This document shows, one piece after another, positions 51,298 to 60,370 of a stretch of 64,000 nucleotides of DNA. The position numbers were made by a program, and so were the translations under genes. This DNA is from CAXXOK01 sp963666755 (lineage in GTDB: Bacteria; Bacillota; Clostridia; Christensenellales; Aristaeellaceae). Under the pieces are notes generated by a model. The model was not told where the DNA came from. It did not search any database and saw only the letters and a program-made list of their open reading frames with translations. The stretch covers positions 1,860,001-1,924,000 of the forward strand of contig CAXXGW010000009.1 in the NCBI GenBank assembly GCA_963666755.2, written 5' to 3'. Every line of letters begins with the position of its first letter. The first letter of the stretch is position 1.

Positions 51298-51343
51298 ACA
51301 GCCGCCCCGCCTTCGCCAACGCGAGCGCCGGGCGGCTGTTTTT
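51298..51343 (+). terminator. Terminator of the regulator gene
   Basis: ACAGCCGCCC (51298-51307) pairs with GGGCGGCTGT (51330-51339) and is followed by TTTTTG. It is 18 bases after the regulator stop and a clear intrinsic terminator. Confidence 0.9.
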
Positions 51344-51714
51344 GATGCGCGCGTTTGTTCCCAGCCCGCTTGCCGCCGTTTGTAACGCCTGCGCCGTTTC
51401 TTCCATAGGCCATTGCGTACCGGCAAACGCAGTCCCTTGCCGGCTATAAGGGCAGTCGTACAGCGCAGGGCGCGTTACCGAAAACACGATGCGGCCTGTG
51501 CTGCACCAGCAGTTTCCCATGCGCGCACCGACGATCGGCGGTATCGTGCGTCGCGGGTTGCCATAAACACAACAAGCCCTTTGCGCCAGCGGCACCCGAT
51601 TGATTTTGCCGCGCAAAGGGCCCGGCAGCGTTCTCGCACTTCTGCCAGGCCCGGGGATTGCGACGCGCGCCGTCCCACCTAAAATGTATCCGCATACGGG
51701 CGCGTCAGAAATAT
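51344..51714. other. Gene-free stretch with hairpin
   Basis: The stretch between the regulator terminator and the LarA-like gene has no convincing coding frame. It contains one perfect hairpin, GCCCTTTGCG (51576-51585) with CGCAAAGGGC (51612-51621). This may stop minus-strand transcription leaving the LarA-like gene at 51715. The region is GC-rich. Confidence 0.5.
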
Positions 51715-52986
51715 TCAGGCAAACAGATCGCCGTTGTCGTTAAAAACCATAGGCATGGGTTCGCTTTCCACACGCATCCCTTCCGTGGCGCACACCTGCG
51801 GCAGCAGGTTTTTGCTTACTTGCATGCGCGTCATGCTCAAGGTATCGCGGATGCGAATCACCTGCACATCCTCCGGCGCTTTGGCAGGCGTCATTTTTAC
51901 AGCGGCCTGCGCTGTCAGGCGATGGTTGTCAAACACCATGGGGATTTTGCACAGACAGGTTACCGTGCTGGTAAGGGAGTTGGGATAGGTGTTATCCAAA
52001 CTGATTTTTTCCGCCACGCGACGGGCGCACACATCCGCCATACCCAGCCCCACAAAGTTGCCAAGCGTCTCGGGCGTAATATCCAAAACGCCCAGCACCT
52101 GGTTTTGAATGCCCCCGGTTAGCCCAGGCACAATGTAGCGCCCGGTAAGGTTGGGATCCATGCCTTCGCCGCTGATGTTTTTGCCGATGTAATCCACAAG
52201 CAGCACATCCGTTTGCGGCAAAAGCAGGCGCGCCATGTTTTGCTTGGCGGTGACGAGCAGCTCCGGCTCGGTTACAGGCATTTCTTCCGGCGTCATGGCG
52301 CGAACAATCATCGTTTCATCGTACGCGTTTTCCACCAGCCCAACCCCAAAGAGGATAGACGCTTTTGCCAGTATCCCCAGCGCCATGCGCTCCACATTCG
52401 GCCCCAGGTGCAGGATACCGTCACGGTGTACGGTTTCCGCGCCCTTTTGCTTGCCAAGGCCGATGGCCATCATTTTCATGACGCCGCTTTCAAAACGCCC
52501 GTGGAAAGCCGTGTGCGCCTTGATGCGATTCACCGGCACAATACCGTCCGCCTCGGCGGCATAGCGGTCAATATAGATGGGCTTACCATCCGGCAGCGTG
52601 CCGATCTGCGTAACCTCCATGGTTGCGCGAATGGGGCAGCCGACATAATCCTCGGTTATACCATACTCCCGCACAATGCTGGCCTGCCCTTCGGCCGACG
52701 CGCCCCCGTGGCTGCCCATCGCGGGGATGATGAAGGGCTCCGCGCCCGCATCCCACAGCGCGGCGACAATTTCCCGCGTCACAGAGGCGATGTTGGCAAC
52801 CCCGCGGCTGCCAACCGTCACCGCTACGCGCATCCCGGGCCGAATCCGGCTGCGAATTGCCTCCCGGGCGAGCTGGGCGCGCGTTTCGGCGGCGGGGTCC
52901 GCGAGGGTTGGCCGTGGAAAGGTCTGCGATACCCATGCCATATCCGGCAGAGGTATCGGTTGCAGCATATCGTTTACATAACCCAT
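51715..52986 (-). CDS. LarA-like (DUF2088) protein
   Basis: A 423-residue member of the lactate racemase LarA/DUF2088 superfamily. Features include RPGMRVAVTVGSRGVANIAS, the conserved IPAMGSHGGAS, and VNRIKAHTAFHGRFESGVMK, where His residues line the catalytic site. Classical LarA needs a nickel-pincer cofactor made by LarB, LarC and LarE; none is seen here, and the substrate is probably another hydroxy acid, as for many LarA homologues. It is the last gene of the TRAP operon. AAGGAG precedes ATG 52986. An epimerase or racemase acting on the imported acid is the best hypothesis. Confidence 0.8.
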   Translation of the reverse strand: MGYVNDMLQPIPLPDMAWVSQTFPRPTLADPAAETRAQLAREAIRSRIRPGMRVAVTVGSRGVANIASVTREIVAALWDAGAEPFIIPAMGSHGGASAEGQASIVREYGITEDYVGCPIRATMEVTQIGTLPDGKPIYIDRYAAEADGIVPVNRIKAHTAFHGRFESGVMKMMAIGLGKQKGAETVHRDGILHLGPNVERMALGILAKASILFGVGLVENAYDETMIVRAMTPEEMPVTEPELLVTAKQNMARLLLPQTDVLLVDYIGKNISGEGMDPNLTGRYIVPGLTGGIQNQVLGVLDITPETLGNFVGLGMADVCARRVAEKISLDNTYPNSLTSTVTCLCKIPMVFDNHRLTAQAAVKMTPAKAPEDVQVIRIRDTLSMTRMQVSKNLLPQVCATEGMRVESEPMPMVFNDNGDLFA

Positions 52987-53008
52987 TCGGGAGCGCTCCT
53001 TTGGGGGA

Positions 53009-54115
53009 TTACCGCGCGTTGTCGCGGATGTAATCCATGTTTAGCTCGATACCCAGGCCCGACGCATCCGGCAGACGCAGCTTGCCGTTTTCCGGTTCGG
53101 GCGGGTTGAGGTACACGTTGCGCACGACTTCCTCAAACATGAACAGCCGCTCCAGATACAGCGCGTTGGGGAAGGCGCTGACCAAGTGCATGTGCATGTG
53201 TTCCATGCCGTGGGGGGCAAAGCCCAGATTCCATGCCTGCGTCATGCCGATAATTTTGAGAATTTCGGTGTAACCGCCGCAGCGCGTTACATCCACCTGT
53301 AAAATGTCCACCGCCTTGTTCAGCAGCAGGTCGCGCACGCCATAGCGGGTATACTCATGCTCGCCGGTTGCCAGCGGCACATCGGTGCCCTGCTTAAACT
53401 GCGCAAGGCCGGGCATATCATCGGCAAACACCGGCTCTTCGAACAGTTCAATGTTGTATTCCTTTACACGGTTGGCAAACTGCACAGCCGTAGAGGCGCG
53501 CCACACATTGTTGGCATCCAGCATCAAGCGCACGTTGGGGCCGATCAGCTCGCGCACCGCGGCCACGCGCCGCAGGTCCTCATCCGGGTTATGGCCGCCA
53601 TCCACGCCCACCTTAATTTTGACCGCATCAAACCCGCGATCGATCATGCTACGCACTTCGAAAAGCAGTTCCTCCAGCGAGTAGCTGGTCCATCCGCCGG
53701 ACGCATATACCGGCACAACAGTTTTCACGCCGCCCAGCACCCGGTACAGCGGCATGTTCAGCAGCTTCCCCTTCAAATCCCACAGGGCAATATCCACGGC
53801 GCTGTAGGCGCAAAAAGCAAGCCCCTTGCGGCCCACGCCGCGCATGTAGTGGAAATTCTCCTCATACAGCGTTTCTGTTTCAAACGGGGAGCGTCCGATC
53901 AGCTTGGGTTCCAGGGCAAACTTCACAAAATCGCGGATGGCCTCGCCGCCCACCTCGTGGTAGGTAACGCCGATGCCATAACGCCCGTCGTTCAGTTTCA
54001 CTTTCACCACAACAAAACCGATTGTTTCCACCTTGCGGGTAGAGTCGGCAAAGTTGCCTTTGATGTGCGTTTCACATAGGTATACGTCGATTCCGGATAT
54101 GGTTTGAGCGTTCAT
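53009..54115 (-). CDS. Mandelate racemase/muconate lactonising-type enolase enzyme
   Basis: A 368-residue enolase-superfamily enzyme. The capping domain (ETIGFVVVKVKLNDGRYGIG) precedes the barrel, where DAVKIKVGVDGG supplies the KxK acid/base pair. LMLDANNVW, IELFEEPVF and ATGEHEY are the three metal-ligand regions. DVTRCGGYTE and FAPHGMEH supply the Asp/His dyad of the mandelate racemase subgroup. Such enzymes dehydrate or epimerise sugar acids. GAGGTG precedes ATG 54115. With the TRAP transporter and LarA-like gene it forms an acid catabolism operon; the exact substrate is unknown. Confidence 0.92.
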   Translation of the reverse strand: MNAQTISGIDVYLCETHIKGNFADSTRKVETIGFVVVKVKLNDGRYGIGVTYHEVGGEAIRDFVKFALEPKLIGRSPFETETLYEENFHYMRGVGRKGLAFCAYSAVDIALWDLKGKLLNMPLYRVLGGVKTVVPVYASGGWTSYSLEELLFEVRSMIDRGFDAVKIKVGVDGGHNPDEDLRRVAAVRELIGPNVRLMLDANNVWRASTAVQFANRVKEYNIELFEEPVFADDMPGLAQFKQGTDVPLATGEHEYTRYGVRDLLLNKAVDILQVDVTRCGGYTEILKIIGMTQAWNLGFAPHGMEHMHMHLVSAFPNALYLERLFMFEEVVRNVYLNPPEPENGKLRLPDASGLGIELNMDYIRDNAR

Positions 54116-54137
54116 TCCGTTACACCTCGAATGTTTT

Positions 54138-55412
54138 TTAGCCGAACAGCGTCGGCAGGAACGTAGTGATGACCGGCACATAGGTGATGATAAACAGCGT
54201 GACAATCGCGATCACCACAAAGGGCAAAATGGTGCGGAAAATATCCGTAAGCTTGATTTGCGCCACGTTGGCCGTCACAAACAGAGTCATGCCGATGGGC
54301 GGGGTAATCAGACCGACGGTGAGGTTGAAGCACATCAGGATGCCGAAGTGTATCGGATCGATGCCGTACTTCATGGCAATGGGCAGCAGCACCGGCACCA
54401 TAATGAGCAGCGCAGGCGCCTGATCCAGCACGCAGCCCAGAATCAGCAGCAGGATGTTGACAAACAGCAGGAACACAAACTTGTTGGACACATACTGCAT
54501 GCAGAATTCCACCATGTTTTGCGGAATGCGAAGCACCGTAATCGCCCACCCCATGGCGGACGCAATGGCGATGATGATCATTACATTCGCGGTGGTTTTA
54601 GCGGTGCTCACACAGCAGCGGTAGAAGCTTTTCCATGTGATTTTCTTGCGGAAGATCGATACGATGATGGCGTAAAACACCGCGATTGCGCTGGATTCCG
54701 TCGCCGTGAAAGCGCCGGACACAATGCCGCCCATGATAATGATCGGCAGGCCCAGCACCGGGCCGGCTTTGCGCATGGTATGCAGAATTTCCCGAAGCGA
54801 GGCGTGTTTGGGCCGCACCGGGTGATGGTGCCGGATGGCGAAGAAGTAGCAAAGCGCCATTTCCATCAGCCCCAGCAAAATGCCCGGCAACAAGCCACCC
54901 AGGAACATGCTGGAAACCGATACATTGCCCGCGGCCACCGCGTAAATAATCATAATATTACTTGGCGGTATAATCGGGCCGATAATGGCTGAGGCTGCGG
55001 TAACGGCGGCGGAATACTCCCGCTTGAAACCCGCTTCGGTCATAATGTCGATTTCCACTTTGCCAAGGCCGGTCGCATCCGCAGTAGCGGAGCCGGAGAT
55101 GCCCGCAAACAGCATGCTGCCCAGCACGTTTACCTGCGCCAGGCCGCCCTTGATGTGGCCCACAAACGCTTCGCACATGTGCACAAGGCTTTTGGTAAGG
55201 CCGCAGTTGGTCATAATTTCGCTGGCCAAAATGAACAGCGGGATGCACAGATAGGTAAAGTTATCAATGCCGGAAAACATTTTTTGCGGAATGATAATCA
55301 GATTGCCGTCCGCAAACGTAAAGGCCGACACCGTGAGAAAACCCATCGAAACCCCAACCGGGATGCCGATGATGACAACCCCCAGAAAAATCAGTAACAG
55401 GGCAAGCGCCAT
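54138..55412 (-). CDS. dctM: TRAP transporter large permease, DctM
   Basis: A 424-residue membrane protein with about 12 hydrophobic helices. LLIFLGVVIIGIPVGVSMG at the start, GGLAQVNVLGSMLFAGISGS, ASAIIGPIIPPSNIMIIYAV and PPIGMTLFVTANVAQ are DctM motifs. It forms the sodium-coupled channel part of the tripartite transporter. GGGAGG precedes ATG 55412. It lies 14 bases after the small permease gene. Confidence 0.96.
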   Translation of the reverse strand: MALALLLIFLGVVIIGIPVGVSMGFLTVSAFTFADGNLIIIPQKMFSGIDNFTYLCIPLFILASEIMTNCGLTKSLVHMCEAFVGHIKGGLAQVNVLGSMLFAGISGSATADATGLGKVEIDIMTEAGFKREYSAAVTAASAIIGPIIPPSNIMIIYAVAAGNVSVSSMFLGGLLPGILLGLMEMALCYFFAIRHHHPVRPKHASLREILHTMRKAGPVLGLPIIIMGGIVSGAFTATESSAIAVFYAIIVSIFRKKITWKSFYRCCVSTAKTTANVMIIIAIASAMGWAITVLRIPQNMVEFCMQYVSNKFVFLLFVNILLLILGCVLDQAPALLIMVPVLLPIAMKYGIDPIHFGILMCFNLTVGLITPPIGMTLFVTANVAQIKLTDIFRTILPFVVIAIVTLFIITYVPVITTFLPTLFG

Positions 55413-55426
55413 ACACAAGCCTCCCT

Positions 55427-55999
55427 TCAGGTTTCGTCGTCGCAGTCGTCCGGGAGCACTTCCACAGCATCCGGACGCCCCACAAAGGGATCCAGTTCGC
55501 CGGAAATGACCCCCAGCAGCTCGGTAACGGTTTCATACGTCATAAGCACGCAACCCACAAACGGCGCGCTGTAAAGTACAACGCCGGGCACGCGCATCAC
55601 AGGCGAAAGGTAAATCTGGCCGTGCACCACGGCTTCCCAGCCGTACACCAAACCCACCGCCAGAAACACTACAAAAACAAGGCGGGTAAGATAATACAAC
55701 ACCAGCTTGGGCACACGCTTGAGCCGGTCGTACAGAATGTTAACCGACGCCATGCTGCCGTTTTTCAGGCAGATGCCGGCGCACAGATACGTGGACCAGA
55801 TGAGCGCGTAACGCGCATACTCTTCTGTAAACGGAAAGGAAAACGAGATAAACTTGATAATCACAAATCGGTACAAAACCTGAAACAGCAAATCCAGCGC
55901 ACAGGTGGCGATCAAAAATGCCGCCACCCCTTCCAGCACTTTCTGGACGCCGCCGGACACGACGTTGAGCACGTGGTATGTCCGTTTAATCGCGCGCAT
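55427..55999 (-). CDS. dctQ: TRAP transporter small permease, DctQ
   Basis: The 190-residue protein has four membrane segments and the EEYARYALIWSTYLCAGICL motif of DctQ. It ends in an acidic tail. It pairs with DctM as the membrane unit. GGAGGTG lies six bases before ATG 55999. A strong hairpin separates it from dctP. Confidence 0.93.
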   Translation of the reverse strand: MRAIKRTYHVLNVVSGGVQKVLEGVAAFLIATCALDLLFQVLYRFVIIKFISFSFPFTEEYARYALIWSTYLCAGICLKNGSMASVNILYDRLKRVPKLVLYYLTRLVFVVFLAVGLVYGWEAVVHGQIYLSPVMRVPGVVLYSAPFVGCVLMTYETVTELLGVISGELDPFVGRPDAVEVLPDDCDDET

Positions 56000-56024
56000 G
56001 GGGTACACCTCCGTCAGCGTGTCA

Positions 56025-56068
56025 AAAAGGTGGCGCCGACATCTTTGCCAAACGCGACGCCACCTTTT
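56025..56068 (-). terminator. Attenuator between dctP and dctQ
   Basis: On the minus strand AAAAGGTGGCG and CGCCACCTTTT form an 11-bp perfect stem followed by TTTTTGAC. The arms are at 56058-56068 and 56025-56035. Its place directly after dctP suggests partial termination, giving more binding protein than permease, a common arrangement for TRAP and ABC operons. Confidence 0.8.
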
Positions 56069-56208
56069 GGGGGGGAGAAATCCGTTCTCGGTAAGCCCGC
56101 TCGAGCAGGCTGCAAGGGCACAGCACCGCCGCGGCCGCGCCCGCGAAGGGGCGCGGCGCGGTTTGGCCGGTTACAACCAGCGGACCCAAAGCCGGTATAA
56201 GGGTTTGC

Positions 56209-57225
56209 TTACTTGGCAGCTTCTACAGCGGCCAGCAGGCCGTCCACCAGCTCGTTGCCCAACTGGTCGCGCACATATTCCTGGCAGGGGGCGGCGATGG
56301 CGGCATGCCACGCGGCCAGTTCTTCTTCAGTGGGGATGTAGATTTCCAGACCAAGGGTTTTAAGCTGTTCTACGCCGTTGGTATTGATGGTCTTGATAAC
56401 ACGCTGCGCTTCGCTGCGGGCGGCGGCGTCGGCATCCAGCACTACCTGCTGCAGTTCGGCGGGCAGGGCGTTGAAGTAGTTGCTGCTCATGATGAAGGTC
56501 ATGATGCTGGCTACGTGCTTATCCATGACCATGTACTTCTGCACTTCGTAGGTTTTGTCGTTGAGGATGTTCATAACCGGGTTTTCCTGGCCGTCCACGG
56601 TGTGGTTCTGCATGGCGGTATACATTTCAGAGCCGGCCATCGGCACAGCCTTGGCGCCCAGCGCTTCGACCATCTTGATGTACACGGGGCTGTCCATGAC
56701 GCGGAACACAACGCCCTTGGCGCTGTCTACCGTGGTCAGCGGTGCTTTGCTGGAAGTGAAGCAGCGGAAGCCGTTGGAAATGGCGGTGAGCATCTTTACG
56801 TTGGTAGCCGCTTCCATCTTGCTAAAGAAATCCTTGCCCCAGTCGCCCGCAAGCACGGCGTCGCACTGTTCCTCAGAGCTGAACAGGCCCGGGCAGGAGA
56901 GCACCATGCTATCGGCATAAATGCTGTTGAGCATGCTCAGGTTTACGCAGGCGGCTTCGATGTTGCCGGCCACAATGCCCTGTACATTCTCAGCGGCAGA
57001 GCCCAACTGGCCGGAGGGGTAAAGCTCCACCTTGAGCTGGCCGTTGCCATTGGCTTCGCAGTATTCCTTAAACAGTTCGGCATACATGATTTCCGCGCTT
57101 TCCTCGCGGGGCTTGTCTCCCTGGGTGTACGCAAATTTGATGGTGTAGGTGTCGGCGGCCAGCGCGGAGCCGCAAAGGGTTACCAGCAGGGTCAGGGCTA
57201 CCAGGATCGCAGTGAGTTTCTTCAT
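56209..57225 (-). CDS. dctP: TRAP transporter substrate-binding protein, DctP
   Basis: A 338-residue periplasmic-type binding protein. The signal peptide (MKKLTAILVALTLLVTLCGS, then ALAA) is followed by YTIKFAYTQGD and typical DctP segments: VELYPSGQLGS, KGVVFRVMDSPVYIKMVEAL with the conserved Arg that binds a carboxylate, and AMQNHTVDGQENP. The ligand is therefore an organic acid, probably the substrate of the adjacent racemase-type enzymes. Its start is ATG 57225. It is the first gene of the operon, separated from dctQ by an attenuator. Confidence 0.95.
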   Translation of the reverse strand: MKKLTAILVALTLLVTLCGSALAADTYTIKFAYTQGDKPREESAEIMYAELFKEYCEANGNGQLKVELYPSGQLGSAAENVQGIVAGNIEAACVNLSMLNSIYADSMVLSCPGLFSSEEQCDAVLAGDWGKDFFSKMEAATNVKMLTAISNGFRCFTSSKAPLTTVDSAKGVVFRVMDSPVYIKMVEALGAKAVPMAGSEMYTAMQNHTVDGQENPVMNILNDKTYEVQKYMVMDKHVASIMTFIMSSNYFNALPAELQQVVLDADAAARSEAQRVIKTINTNGVEQLKTLGLEIYIPTEEELAAWHAAIAAPCQEYVRDQLGNELVDGLLAAVEAAK

Positions 57226-57248
57226 CGGGGTTGTCCTCCTTCAGTGGT

Positions 57249-57288
57249 TGTATGATTGTATGACATCCAACTGTTTGATTGTATTATA
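57249..57288 (-). promoter_or_regulatory. dctP promoter and probable operator
   Basis: A minus-strand -10 TATAAT lies at 57283-57288; the -35 is weak. Between it and the gene, the top strand reads TTGTATGATTGTATGACATC (about 57249-57268), two copies of TGTATGA, the same core as in the transketolase operator. Repression by the FadR-type protein is inferred. The rest of 57289-57642 contains no gene, apart from a small hairpin at 57569-57589. Confidence 0.65.
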
Positions 57289-57642
57289 ACAAGGTTGTCG
57301 TATATGAGAATAGAAAAAGTGGGAAACTTTTCGTCCGCATTGCAACCGATCCTCGTAAACAGATTACCCAGAGCGCTCCCTATCGCCTGCGTTACAAGGA
57401 TTTGGCGACATACGGGCCTCCGTAAAAAACATGGGATCATCCGGCGTGACCCAATACGGGCAAGCGCTCCCCAAGCGTAGCCGCGCAACCGCCGCCGCAA
57501 TTTTTTCCCATCGGAATCGCGCGCATCGCTCGCAAGGCTGCAGCCGCGTTCCTTGCAAGCATGACAAAAGCCCGGAGATGACCCGGGCTCAGTCCATAAA
57601 ATACCCCAACCCGTGGGGCTTTTGGTATGGTAGCATCAGGCG

Positions 57643-57840
57643 ATGAAGATGCGAGAGCGGGAAAAAGAACAACGCCAGATGGTTAGAATGCTTTATACAG
57701 ATATGGTCGACCCCAAAGACCACCTACTGCGAAAGATTAACAAAGCAGCGTATTTCAGGGATGTCTATACATTGGTCAAAACCCTATACAGCCCAGATAA
57801 CGGAAAGCCTAGCGTCGATCCCATCGTTTATTCAAAATAG
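57643..57840 (+). pseudogene. IS1182-family transposase N-terminal fragment
   Basis: A 65-codon frame with VDPKDHLLRKINKAAYFRDV, then LYSPDNGKPSVDPIVYSK, the opening of IS1182/IS1380-like transposases, which normally run to about 450 residues. It ends in TAG where the parent has LFKM-type sequence. The rest of the transposase is missing. Confidence 0.85.
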
Positions 57841-58194
57841 TACTGATTCAGCATTTGTTTGGCATCCGCTCGCTTCGTTAGACCGTCGAGGACATTGAAC
57901 TGGATATTGGATTTGCAAACAGATACTCGCCGACAGGCGTCTGCCGGCGCCTCCCTACTAACGCCCCATGATGCCGTCAGACTAATTCCACAGCTGCAAC
58001 TATGTTTATAAAGAATACGATGATTGTGTACTCTGCTTATAATAACTGGGTACTTACCTGCGCCATGACGAATCGCGAAAGCCGATGAAAGCATAAGAGT
58101 AATCCCAACGACTGTAACAGTTTAGACAACACCCATTGGATCTCCCGATCATACGCCCGGACATCAAGTCGCCAGGAGATAAGTCCCGGATCAT

Positions 58195-58290
58195 TGTCCA
58201 ACGAGATGAATTAAGTGTTCCCCTCTTCATGGAAACACAATAGAGGGCCATACAGGCACCATTCCCTGTAATGGTCATACTTTTCAGAGC
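58195..58290 (-). repeat. Degenerate repeat shared with 15050-15120
   Basis: The minus strand reads MTITGNGACMALYCVSMKRG and relates to the sequence near 15.1 kb. It is probably a remnant of an old insertion element. The remaining 57841-58510 shows no intact gene; the end of it must contain the promoter of the CHAP gene. Confidence 0.5.
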
Positions 58291-58510
58291 CCCCAGAATC
58301 ATAGACAGTTACACCCTAATGCACCCCTTCTCAATGGACAGTACAGCCTCCCTCGGCAATCCTAAAGATACGCTGAGGAATCGCATGACCGGCTGTGTAG
58401 AATACGCTTGATACAGGATGGTGATGATGGTAAACTGTTTACATTGACTGACTGATTTATCACAATAACCGTTGCGCCTGATTTTTCAGGCACCTTAGGG
58501 AGCGATACGC

Positions 58511-59440
58511 ATGAAGCATAGGGCTCAAATTGCATGGATCGCTACCGCGGTTTGTATCCTTTCCTTCATGACTACCGCAATGGCAAAAACACCAAAAGTT
58601 CATCTTACAGGCCCGCCTAAGGAAAGAGCACAGTTTGTCAACCAGGAGTTCACCATCGGCATCCTTGCCTCCAGCTTTGATTATGGCTGGGTTGAAGTGA
58701 TATCATCAAGCGGAACACAGATCATACCGATGGAACGGAAAAAAACAAACTACATCAAGTTCACACCTGCTGCATCTGGAAATCTTACGATTACTGCGGT
58801 TGTCATGATGGATGGGGATGCGCGGCAATGGCAATCCTCCATCATAACAACGGTGTACCCAGTCGATGCCAAAGAACGTGCCGAATGGATGATCAAAACA
58901 GCGCTTTCGTGTGTTGGATCCACAGACGCAGCAAAGTTCGTTCAGGATACCAACCTTCGCACCGAGGACGATTGGTGTGCCGCCTTCATCGGCTGGTGTG
59001 CAAAGCAAATCCACATCCCCTATAAAGCAGGTTTACAGGCTATATTCGCCGGTGTGGATGTGTACGATGGAACCTCTGATCCTATTTTGTGCAGAACCTG
59101 TAAAGGTAATCATAAGGCGCGCTTTCTTGCCGATGTGCTTGATCCATCGGAGAACCCTCAGCCTGGCGATCTTGTGTTCTTCATCTGGGATTCCAAGACG
59201 AAAAGCCAGCTTGCTGCGCATCCGGGATATCTGGAAAACTGGCACGGTAACGCAAACCATGTGGGAATTGTGACAAGCGTTACGGATCATGGTTTCACCT
59301 TTGTGCATGGGAATATCCGCATGAAACATAACAAGTTCGGTGTTGCAGTCAATCAAAGTACGGATGCGAAGGATGGAAAGACCTACGCGGATTGGGTCGT
59401 TGCGTTCGCACGCCCCCATTATGATTATCAAAGCGATTAG
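58511..59440 (+). CDS. Secreted CHAP-domain protein
   Basis: The 309-residue protein has a signal peptide (AQIAWIATAVCILSFMTTAM, then AKT), a beta-rich N-terminal domain at about 30-120 and a CHAP domain at about 120-305. The catalytic Cys is in TEDDWCAAFIGWCA and the His in NANHVGIVTSV, with GDLVFF and FTFVHGNI as further landmarks. CHAP enzymes are peptidoglycan amidases or endopeptidases. AGGGAGCG precedes ATG 58511. The protein stands alone and may be a wall-remodelling or antibacterial enzyme. Confidence 0.87.
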   Translation: MKHRAQIAWIATAVCILSFMTTAMAKTPKVHLTGPPKERAQFVNQEFTIGILASSFDYGWVEVISSSGTQIIPMERKKTNYIKFTPAASGNLTITAVVMMDGDARQWQSSIITTVYPVDAKERAEWMIKTALSCVGSTDAAKFVQDTNLRTEDDWCAAFIGWCAKQIHIPYKAGLQAIFAGVDVYDGTSDPILCRTCKGNHKARFLADVLDPSENPQPGDLVFFIWDSKTKSQLAAHPGYLENWHGNANHVGIVTSVTDHGFTFVHGNIRMKHNKFGVAVNQSTDAKDGKTYADWVVAFARPHYDYQSD

Positions 59441-59761
59441 TGCTGCATCACCAGTGTGCTTCGGCTTGCAGATTCTTTCTGGTTTTCAGAACCCGATGCC
59501 TGAATCGCCGACGGTTCCCCAATGCATCCTCTCTCCATATCCAACACCGCAATCCTACGCAATCCCACAGATGCGCTGCGGGATCGCGCGGCCGGTTACA
59601 TTGTATGCGTTGCAATCCTTCCCACAAGCGTTTTACCAGATTATAAGACCGTCAATCTGATATAGTAACACAAAGGAGTAGGATCAGTTCCGAATATCCT
59701 GCCCCCGAAAAGGGTAGCGTAACCATCGCACACCAGATAAGTGAAAATGGAGGACAATGGT
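59441..59761. other. Gene-free stretch
   Basis: It contains a remnant block (GATGCGCTGCGGGATCGC near 59571) with similarity to GATACGCTGAGGAATCGC near 58366, so related degenerate sequence brackets the CHAP gene. No strong terminator or coding frame was found. The promoter of the HD gene should lie here. Confidence 0.4.
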
Positions 59762-60370
59762 ATGTTAAACAAGGCGATAGCGCTTGCAGCGAAAGCGCAT
59801 GATGGTCAAATTGATAAGGGAGGTCATCCATACATTTTACATCCGCTTCGTGTAATGATAAATTGCGAAAGCGAACCTGCGAAGATTTGCGCCGTGTTGC
59901 ACGATGTGATAGAGGATACGTGCATCACCCTGGAGGATTTAAAAATGCAGGGTTTTAGTGACGAAATTATCGCCGCTTTGGATTGTCTGACCAATCGAAA
60001 AGGCGAATCTTATGAAGATTTCATCCGTCGCGTTTTGCCGAATGAACTTGCCTGCCATGTAAAACTCGCGGATTTAGTCGATAATATGGACTTGACCCGT
60101 ATCCAGAATCCGGGCGCGGAGGATGAGGCGCGAATTCAAAAATACAAACTGGCCGCAGACCGAATTCTTGACGCCTTACCAGATGCCGACCCGATTCCAA
60201 ATTGTCGCTTAATCGAAGTGAACGGCGTCGCAGAGATTCATCCTGCCATATCGAGCGACCAGTTTTGCGATAGGTTCATCCGCTTTATGGAAGCGCAGGG
60301 TTGGTTTTTTAGTGGTGGATTCAAGGATATAACCGACGATAAGCAGGAGGATTGCCATGCCCGCGAATAA
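59762..60370 (+). CDS. HD-domain protein, RelA/SpoT-hydrolase-like
   Basis: The 202-residue protein has the HD-phosphohydrolase pattern of SpoT/MESH-type enzymes: AAKAHDGQIDKGGHPYILHP, VLHDVIEDT with the HD pair and VKLADLVDNMD with the final Asp. It has no synthetase domain. A small alarmone hydrolase or related phosphohydrolase is likely. GGAGG precedes ATG 59762, which is preferred over upstream ATGs. Its stop overlaps the next gene by 14 bases. Confidence 0.85.
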   Translation: MLNKAIALAAKAHDGQIDKGGHPYILHPLRVMINCESEPAKICAVLHDVIEDTCITLEDLKMQGFSDEIIAALDCLTNRKGESYEDFIRRVLPNELACHVKLADLVDNMDLTRIQNPGAEDEARIQKYKLAADRILDALPDADPIPNCRLIEVNGVAEIHPAISSDQFCDRFIRFMEAQGWFFSGGFKDITDDKQEDCHARE

